A DNA stretch of 47,854 bases, from positions 461,999 to 509,852 of the forward strand of contig DF820457.1 of the NCBI GenBank assembly GCA_000739515.1, given 5' to 3'. Positions 42,585 through 47,854 of the stretch are shown here, in pieces. The DNA is from Candidatus Moduliflexus flocculans. Its GTDB lineage: Bacteria > Moduliflexota > Moduliflexia > Moduliflexales > Moduliflexaceae. The notes beneath the pieces are model-generated. The model saw nothing but the letters and a program-made list of their open reading frames with translations, was not told where the DNA came from and searched no databases. Every line of letters starts with the position of its first letter. Position 1 is the stretch's first letter. Position numbers and translations under genes: made by a program.

Positions 42585-44480
42585 TTAAAAACTCAATTGA
42601 TACCCGATTTTAAACAAGCGTGACATTTCGTAATACGCATACTGATTTGAGGCGGTTGGCTCCATATTACCGGAAACCTGAATCTCTTCATCGAAAATAT
42701 TATCAACTGCCACTGTCAGATAGCCTTTGTACAGCTTGTATCTGCCATACAAATCGACGCTGAAGGCATCATCGAGCGCGTTTTCGCGCTGTCCGAGAAA
42801 GACGCTTGAGAGCCGCAGCGTCAGCGTATCGGATAAATAGGAGAGCGCAGTGGTCACCTGCATTTTCGGCCCGGCTTGATATTCTTCGCCATCTGCGTCT
42901 TCAGCAACGGGGTCTGCCCAGTAACCGGTCGTTGAAAAGGAAAGGTTCTGCCAGATTTCAGAGGCGCTGTTAATAAACGGAGAGACGTCAATTTCCCATT
43001 CCGCGCCGGTCGAATGGTACATCCCGGCGTTAAAATAGGTCTGCGGGCTTTGCGAATTATCCACCACAATTTTATCATCGTAATCCATAAAGAACCCGGC
43101 CAACCGGAGACGCAGCCTGTCGATATCCCATTTCGCCCCCGCCTCGTATGTCCAACCGCTTTCAGGCTTCAGGTCAGGATTGCCGACCATAAAGCTGCTT
43201 TCGTAATACTGATGATTAAACGTCGGAGCGCGAAACGCTTTGCCCGCATTGGCAAACAGATTCAGAGATTCAATCGCCTGAAACGCCACGCCTGCTGTCG
43301 GCAGAAACATGTCATAATCCGCGCCGTCGTCGTCGGCGTTGATAAATTGTTCGCGCGCGCCGAGCAAAAGCGTCAACCGTTCAACCAGCGTCTTTTTTCC
43401 TAACAGAAACAGCGCGTAATCATTCCGCGCATGTTTGCCGTATTGATTATTATAATCCGCGCCGTGATAGGCGTATTCGCCGCCAGCAGTCAACTCGGTG
43501 GCAAGCGCCGTGAAACGATAATCGCCGGTTGCGCCGTAATTATAATTTTTGTTGCGATCATCAGGTTCTGTTTGGTCGGTATATTCGTCCCGCTTCATCA
43601 GGTCGTAGCTGAAAAAGGTTTTCATGCGAAGCGTTTCCGTCTCATACCGCAGATCGGCGAAATGCGCGGCATGATCTTGATCCGTGCGTTCCGTTGCGCT
43701 CGATCCATCTTCATAGACTTTATGAAAGCCAGTTTCCACGAACGAACCGAGATAATCGAGGAAAAGATGTTCGATTGGCCTGACATTCAGATGCAGCGCG
43801 TATTCGTTCGTCGCGTCGGTGTCATATCGGTATTTTTTGGAGATGCTGCGAGAAATGCGTTCCTGCTCCGCGAGATGGCTGTAGTCAATCCCAAGCGTAA
43901 AACGGGCATGACCATACTCCGCGCTGTGATGTTGATAGGCTTCATTGCCAAATTCAACCGCAGCGTTGACGGCGCTTTCTTTGGCGCGCTGCTTCGTGAT
44001 AATATTGATGACGCCAGTCATCGCGCCTGCGCCATAAAGCGTGGAGGCTGCGCCTTTCAGCACTTCGACGCGCTCAACGTGATTGATCGGAGTCGTGTTG
44101 AGATTATACGCATGTCCCGCCGCGCCTTGAATCGGCACACCGTTCATCAGCACCAATTCGCCGTTTTCCAATCCGCGAATCGAGAGTTTGCTGTTCATGC
44201 CGCCGTGACTGACCCCTAATGGGCCGTAGGCTTTATACGCTAATCCGCCGATGCGGCGCAGCGCGTCGCTGAGATTATTCGCGCCGGTTTCCTGCAATTG
44301 TTCGGATGAGATCACGGAAACGTATCGAGAGGTCTCCTTTTCCTGCGTGGGAAAATGCTCGGCGGTGACGACAATCGGTCCGAGAACGACTTCCTCCTGG
44401 GCAACAATTGGCGCGGCGCATGTCAAGATGAGACAGGCGCAGTTCATCATGAAAACGTGTTTTAAAAGTGTGCCAGCCAT
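42585..44480 (-). CDS. btuB: TonB-dependent outer-membrane receptor, BtuB-like
   Basis: A 631-residue outer-membrane receptor: signal peptide (about residues 1-27), TonB box region GPIVVTAEHF, plug domain (YVSVISSEQLQETGANNLSDALRRIGG, the SIRGLENGELVLMNGVPIQG motif, VERVEVLKGAASTLYGAGAMTGVINIITK) and a 22-strand barrel ending in ...LFKIGYQLSF with a terminal Phe. Control by a cobalamin riboswitch makes cobalamin or another corrinoid the likely ligand, although the linked CobN-like protein leaves heme-type tetrapyrroles open. The ATG at 44480 has AAGGAG 7 bases upstream and follows the riboswitch terminator. Confidence 0.93.
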   Translation of the reverse strand: MAGTLLKHVFMMNCACLILTCAAPIVAQEEVVLGPIVVTAEHFPTQEKETSRYVSVISSEQLQETGANNLSDALRRIGGLAYKAYGPLGVSHGGMNSKLSIRGLENGELVLMNGVPIQGAAGHAYNLNTTPINHVERVEVLKGAASTLYGAGAMTGVINIITKQRAKESAVNAAVEFGNEAYQHHSAEYGHARFTLGIDYSHLAEQERISRSISKKYRYDTDATNEYALHLNVRPIEHLFLDYLGSFVETGFHKVYEDGSSATERTDQDHAAHFADLRYETETLRMKTFFSYDLMKRDEYTDQTEPDDRNKNYNYGATGDYRFTALATELTAGGEYAYHGADYNNQYGKHARNDYALFLLGKKTLVERLTLLLGAREQFINADDDGADYDMFLPTAGVAFQAIESLNLFANAGKAFRAPTFNHQYYESSFMVGNPDLKPESGWTYEAGAKWDIDRLRLRLAGFFMDYDDKIVVDNSQSPQTYFNAGMYHSTGAEWEIDVSPFINSASEIWQNLSFSTTGYWADPVAEDADGEEYQAGPKMQVTTALSYLSDTLTLRLSSVFLGQRENALDDAFSVDLYGRYKLYKGYLTVAVDNIFDEEIQVSGNMEPTASNQYAYYEMSRLFKIGYQLSF

Positions 44481-44538
44481 TTTTTTCTCCTTGTTTGCTA
44501 TGAACAGATCAACATACAGAAAGCGGGAGGCTGGCGCC

Positions 44539-44580
44539 AAAAAAAAGAGGTTCTTAGATCGTGTGTGATCTAAGAACCTC
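44539..44580 (-). terminator. Riboswitch-controlled intrinsic terminator
   Basis: Minus strand: a perfect 14-bp stem GAGGTTCTTAGATC / GATCTAAGAACCTC with a 6-base loop, followed by eight T. It lies between the cobalamin aptamer and the btuB start, so it is the expression platform: bound cobalamin should favour termination. Confidence 0.93.
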
Positions 44581-44639
44581 CCGATTTCGTTCTTATCGCC
44601 AAAAATCGCCTCAACTCTTTCCACGAAGTTAAGACATCG

Positions 44640-44811
44640 AATAGCTCTGGCAGGTCTTCTGACTCCCGGTTCATCCTACATGCCAGGTCTTCCCATTCGA
44701 TGTTCGTCGAACAGTGACTCGTTCCGGCATTCGTCCCCGGTTACAGCGGCGGGCCCGTCCCTGAATTCCACAGGGTTCCCTATTAAGCTCGTGAGAGCGC
44801 CAATGGCTATT
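44640..44811 (-). ncRNA. Cobalamin (B12) riboswitch aptamer
   Basis: Minus strand, in order: P1 strand AATAGC, the core AGGGAACCCTGTGGAA, GGGCCCGCCGCTGTAACCGGGGA, a GTCACTG segment followed by a variable stem, and the B12 box AGTCAGAAGACCTGCC, closed by GCTATT pairing back to P1. This is the classical class with adenosyl- or methylcobalamin specificity. It controls the receptor/chelatase/TonB operon by transcription termination. Confidence 0.96.
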
Positions 44812-44827
44812 TTTAGTAACGCATTTC

Positions 44828-44856
44828 CGTATTGAAGAAACGGCGAAAACTGTCAA
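44828..44856 (-). promoter_or_regulatory. Promoter of the riboswitch operon
   Basis: Minus strand: TTGACA, 17 bases, AATACG. The predicted transcription start falls about 10 bases before P1 of the aptamer. The -35 is perfect and the -10 is weak. Confidence 0.55.
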
Positions 44857-44919
44857 GCGTTTTTTTGAAATTTGTCTTTGCGGCTGCTCAATAGGACTTA
44901 CTCAAAACAGCCAACATGT

Positions 44920-46629
44920 TCACACCATTTTCAGCGAATAGAGGCGGTCGCCGCGAGCGAAGAGCGCGGAGGCGCTGTCTTTGCTCAGGCGCATATCCGG
45001 GCGGATGGCGGGGTCTTGAATCCGCTTGACGCCGCTGGAATGGATGCGGCTGCTGAAAATTTCGATGACGCCCTGCTCGTCGAGGCTGACGACCACCCCG
45101 CTTGCTAATGTCACGAAGTTGATGTCCGAATAATCAATATCTTCCACCGTCCGCAGGTCATATTGCTCGTAATTCTCCGAAAAGCGCAGAATCAGGCGAT
45201 GATAGGCGTGATTCTTGACGCCGATCAACATGCAGACCCGCGCATCATGTTTGCCGTCAACGATGCGGTAGTCGTCAAGTTCGGGAATCTGGCGAATCGC
45301 GCAAAAGCCGTGATTGTTCAGGCGATACGGAATCACGACGAACGATTTGCCCAATACCGTTTGAAAAATCAGGCCGTCGAAGACTTTCGAGGCTTGCGGC
45401 ATGATGTGCCACGTATTCGCCACTGACGCCACCGGGCGGTTGTTCAATTCATGAATCGCGATTTCCGTCAGATCGCCGTTGTGAACGGCGTAGAGCGTGT
45501 TGTCCGCCACGAAGCAGCCGCGATTCGCCTTGAGATGCAGATCGAGCGGCTTGCCCGACGCATCGGCGATCTCAAGCATCTGATCGCCTTCCCGCACCGA
45601 TGCGAAGAGCGGCGTCAGGCTTTTCGGCGCAAGCATGATGCTGCCACGAAAATTCGGCAGGCGATACGCGACTTTTTCGACATGCGCCGCCTGTTTCGTG
45701 ACGACAAGATGCTTGCCGAAGGCGGAGTGATGCGAGACGATCTCACTGTCGTAGGCGCGAATGAGATTGATCAAGAAATTCCCCGTGCTTTGCACCACAT
45801 CAATTTTCACCTGAATCACCTTCAGCAGCCCGGCGATGTATGGCGGCGGCACGCGCTCCCCTTTCTCGAACAGCCGGACGAACCAGTCGCGATACGCGGA
45901 CGGAATATAGCTGAAATCCCTCGCAGCGGCGGGCAGGCGCGTGTCGGCGTTGAAAATCGAGACGTTCGCCTTCATGCGTTCTAACACGTCCCCTTTGCCG
46001 AAATCCGGGTGCGTCCCTTTGAACGGATGCACGCCAACGAAAATTTTGCACGCCACGATGGCGAACGTGTGCCAGTCGGTCAGCGTCGAAAAGGTCGGCG
46101 AATGCGGGTCTTGAAACAGCACGTTGATCGCGGACGCCGGGAAATGCGGCGTCTGATACGAGTTCACATCAATGAAAAACGGCAGCGCATAATCGTGCTG
46201 CCCGACGAGATAGTTCAACTCGTTGCCGTCCACAATCAAAAAGCCTTTCTGATGGATGAAGTGCGTGACTTCCTGCATCCGCTCGACCAATTTCATCAGC
46301 GCATCCGGCGCGACGTTGTTGGCCTGCAAAAAGACCGTGTTGAAGAGGCGGCAAAGTTCGATCCCTTCGACGCGATCCATCGTGAAACCGATGATGGTAT
46401 TATTCGCATCTAATAAAACATCTTTCGGGCGCACGATTTGCGGATGATCTAACTGCGCCAATTCCGCGAGTTTCGCTTCGGGAATCATGCGCGTCGGATC
46501 GAGATAAATCTTGTAAATCACGCCGCTTTTCGAGAAAATGCGCCCTTCGCCGCCGTCCGCGAGATAATCGTGATCTTCGGAAAGCTGCACTTTGCCTTTG
46601 CCTCGCACCCAGACCGTCAACGCGCCCAT
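44920..46629 (-). CDS. Protein kinase-like protein with C-terminal beta-propeller-like domain
   Basis: A 569-residue protein. Residues about 15-250 are a protein-kinase fold of the type found with PP2C and vWA partners: glycine loop LADGGEGRIF, Lys K40 (VIYKIYLD), helix-C Glu about E51, catalytic loop IVDGNELNYLV (D134, N139) in place of HRD, and FIDVNSYQT (D154) in place of DFG. The C-terminal 300 residues are repetitive beta-strand sequence and may form a propeller. Start: GGGGGA 6 bases upstream. It is downstream of the PP2C gene, with a large cruciform between. It probably phosphorylates a partner that the phosphatase reverses; activity is not certain given the altered motifs. Confidence 0.82.
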   Translation of the reverse strand: MGALTVWVRGKGKVQLSEDHDYLADGGEGRIFSKSGVIYKIYLDPTRMIPEAKLAELAQLDHPQIVRPKDVLLDANNTIIGFTMDRVEGIELCRLFNTVFLQANNVAPDALMKLVERMQEVTHFIHQKGFLIVDGNELNYLVGQHDYALPFFIDVNSYQTPHFPASAINVLFQDPHSPTFSTLTDWHTFAIVACKIFVGVHPFKGTHPDFGKGDVLERMKANVSIFNADTRLPAAARDFSYIPSAYRDWFVRLFEKGERVPPPYIAGLLKVIQVKIDVVQSTGNFLINLIRAYDSEIVSHHSAFGKHLVVTKQAAHVEKVAYRLPNFRGSIMLAPKSLTPLFASVREGDQMLEIADASGKPLDLHLKANRGCFVADNTLYAVHNGDLTEIAIHELNNRPVASVANTWHIMPQASKVFDGLIFQTVLGKSFVVIPYRLNNHGFCAIRQIPELDDYRIVDGKHDARVCMLIGVKNHAYHRLILRFSENYEQYDLRTVEDIDYSDINFVTLASGVVVSLDEQGVIEIFSSRIHSSGVKRIQDPAIRPDMRLSKDSASALFARGDRLYSLKMV

Positions 46630-46654
46630 ATTTTCCCCCTATTTTCGTTTCAAG

Positions 46655-46745
46655 CAGGAGTGCAAAAGCTTGCTTTTGCAGCGCAACGCAGTTGCGCCAT
46701 TGACGCGGCAATGCCGCGTCGCAAAAGCAAGCTTTTGCACTCCTG
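46655..46745. repeat. Palindrome family A, long cruciform copy
   Basis: Outer arms 46655-46679 and 46721-46745 are perfect over 25 bp (CAGGAGTGCAAAAGC...). Two further hairpins sit inside: GCGCAAC/GTTGCGC (46681-46697) and GACGCGGCA/TGCCGCGTC (46702-46720). The whole would fold as a four-arm junction in the 123-base gap between the PP2C and kinase genes. Confidence 0.92.
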
Positions 46746-46752
46746 TTGCCTT

Positions 46753-47568
46753 CTACCACAGCATCGCCGCGACCGACAAATCATCCGCCGGAAAAATGTT
46801 TTGCTTATCAAGTTCCTTCAGCAGCCGTTTGGCGCGGCGCGTGACAAATTCTCCGGCAGTGGTTTTAAATGTCAACAGCCCCTCAAGAATCTGGTTCACC
46901 GGCGCAATCTGCCCGGTTTCTATGGAAGAAAACGCCGTCACGCCATCGGAACAAAGCGCGACAAGCCGGTAATCGCTCGCGGGAAACGTCCAGACGAGCG
47001 GCGCGTCATAATCGGCACGCCGCGTTTCTTGCTGCTGTCCGGAATACGTCGTGATCGAGACGACTTCTTTTCCGTTGTGGCTTTCGGCGAGATATTGCCG
47101 TTTTCTCGGTTCGTCCGTCCAGTAATTCAGATAATACGGCATATTGTCGTTATACGACACGCTGATATATTCAAGGCTGCCGTCCTTACGCATTGCGGCA
47201 AGGTAGCCGTCGCCGTACATCATCACCGTCACCGCATCGCTATGAGCAAACGCCAGCAGCAGCGTCGCATCCAATGCCGAACGGCGCAGCGCGAGGCACT
47301 CTGCCGCCGCGACCGCATTCGCGAGAATCGCCGATCCAAGTTCCTGATACGTCGGCAAGCTCGATGTTGACGCCGGCGTTGTTGAGCGAATCACTTTTTC
47401 CGCGCTTTTCACAAGCAGCCGCGAGCCGATGTCGGTATCCGGCGAACTCGAACAGCCGTCGGAAAGCGCTAACAGCGGCAACGGTTCGGCGGCGGCAATG
47501 GCATAATCCTGACAGACGCGATGCTGTCGAGCAATCGTAAAAAAGCCATCTACAAAAATTTTCTCCAT
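46753..47568 (-). CDS. PP2C-type protein phosphatase
   Basis: A 271-residue metal-dependent Ser/Thr phosphatase. Metal-site residues: D21 (RVCQDYAIA), D37-G38 (ALSDGCSSSPDTDIGSRLL), then VALCSDGVTAFSS, and the C-terminal ADDLSVAAML Asp. This SDGCSSSP version is the one that accompanies vWA and kinase partners. The ATG at 47568 is chosen because translation from further upstream would run through the promoter element; it has no visible ribosome binding site. It heads the operon with the kinase gene. Confidence 0.85.
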   Translation of the reverse strand: MEKIFVDGFFTIARQHRVCQDYAIAAAEPLPLLALSDGCSSSPDTDIGSRLLVKSAEKVIRSTTPASTSSLPTYQELGSAILANAVAAAECLALRRSALDATLLLAFAHSDAVTVMMYGDGYLAAMRKDGSLEYISVSYNDNMPYYLNYWTDEPRKRQYLAESHNGKEVVSITTYSGQQQETRRADYDAPLVWTFPASDYRLVALCSDGVTAFSSIETGQIAPVNQILEGLLTFKTTAGEFVTRRAKRLLKELDKQNIFPADDLSVAAMLW

Positions 47569-47696
47569 AATTCTGACATTCAATAGTTGACACCGCAGGG
47601 CGATATCAATTATCTTATCTATGAGTGTTTTTGAAATGACAACGAATCGAATTCGTTCCTTTTTTCGATTTGTTGTCGCCTCTGTGGTTTTATTTA

Positions 47697-47724
47697 AAGA
47701 TAATAAAACTTGAGAAAAATGCAA
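47697..47724 (-). promoter_or_regulatory. Shared 28-base upstream element, copy 2 (PP2C/kinase operon)
   Basis: Minus strand: TTGCA-T-TTTT-CTCA, then AGTTTTATTATCTT. It is identical to the copy at 30915-30942 at 24 of 28 positions and lies about 130 bases before the PP2C ATG. It may be a promoter (TTGCAT, 16 bases, TATCTT) or include an operator. Confidence 0.65.
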
Positions 47725-47776
47725 ATAAATTTTTATAAAAATTGCATTTCAATTCCTAACATAATTTTTCAACCCA

Positions 47777-47854
47777 CCCCTTGCCCCTCCCAGGAGGGGA
47801 ATCGCGGATCGAGGCGACTCTGCCTGACATTCCCCTCCTGGGAGGGGCAAGGGG
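47777..47854. repeat. Large palindrome at the window end
   Basis: Arms 47777-47802 and 47829-47854 are perfectly complementary over 26 bases (CCCCTTGCCCCTCCC...), each containing a smaller hairpin CCCCTCC-CA-GGAGGGG. The element reaches the window edge, so its outer boundary is unknown. Confidence 0.9.

Noticed and set aside
44481..44624. Longer btuB start
   Set aside because: The extension is translated from the terminator region of the riboswitch; a strong ribosome binding site supports the ATG at 44480.
47569..47724. Longer PP2C start at a TTG
   Set aside because: Translation would pass through the shared promoter element, and the added residues match no phosphatase.

Overview
The window reads as a chromosomal segment of an anaerobic or facultative Gram-negative bacterium of roughly balanced base composition (judged by eye, not computed). 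Lipid A synthesis (LpxB), an outer-membrane TonB-dependent receptor with its own TonB/ExbB/ExbD, LpoB-type and other lipoproteins, and many signal peptides support a two-membrane cell. Selenium-linked genes (YedE, a TusA-like protein, DUF3343), cobalamin control and many short intergenic palindromes would fit a candidate phylum such as KSB3/Modulibacteria, or a deltaproteobacterium-like lineage. That placement is inference. I saw no tRNA, rRNA, CRISPR array, transposase or phage gene.

Layout. 1-5.4 kb (minus strand): lepA, an LprI-type secreted protein, a phasin-like coiled-coil protein, a TPR protein with a degenerate retropepsin domain, and the 5' end of recN. 5.6-10.1 kb (plus): lpxB, a secreted protein, and an LpoB/COG3014 lipoprotein pair. 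10.3-15.6 kb (minus): a signalling operon of a hybrid kinase, a receiver-kinase, a lone receiver and a NUDIX hydrolase, followed by a repeat-rich membrane protein. 15.9-23.8 kb (plus): an HTH-ABC fusion with mutM, then a phosphate operon in the order pstS-phoU-pstC-pstA-pstB1-pstB2. 23.9-28.9 kb (plus): a PAN-like secreted protein, an AlbA_2 protein, a TerB-like protein, two zinc-ribbon proteins and an MFS carrier. 29.1-30.8 kb (minus): a vWA protein and a nicotinamidase-like hydrolase. 31.1-32.6 kb: a MITE-like element and two putative PD-(D/E)XK proteins. 32.7-34.4 kb (minus): the selenium cluster. 34.8-44.8 kb (minus): a cobalamin-riboswitch operon of btuB-like receptor, exported cobN-like chelatase, DUF2162, ExbB-like, DUF2149, ExbB, ExbD and TonB. 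44.9-47.6 kb (minus): a protein kinase and a PP2C phosphatase.

Three systems deserve attention. First, the cobalamin operon carries a CobN-type chelatase with a signal peptide and a C-terminal anchor, which would place it outside the cytoplasm and away from ATP. It also carries two proton-channel sets, and DUF2149 looks like an ExbD analogue (an Asp at the start of its single membrane helix). The second motor may energise the chelatase. Second, the two Pst ATPases carry complementary motif losses, predicting a heterodimer with one good and one dead ATP site. The PhoU of the same operon is fused to a phosphatase-like domain that has lost its catalytic Cys/Arg loop. Third, the vWA/hydrolase operon and the PP2C/kinase operon lie about 17 kb apart but share a 28-base upstream element (24/28 identical) at similar distances from their start codons. 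This suggests one split, co-regulated vWA-PP2C-kinase system.

Intergenic regions are full of palindromes belonging to at least four recurring families, two of them lying inside operons. A 154-bp TA-flanked MITE-like element contains a perfect 29-bp hairpin.
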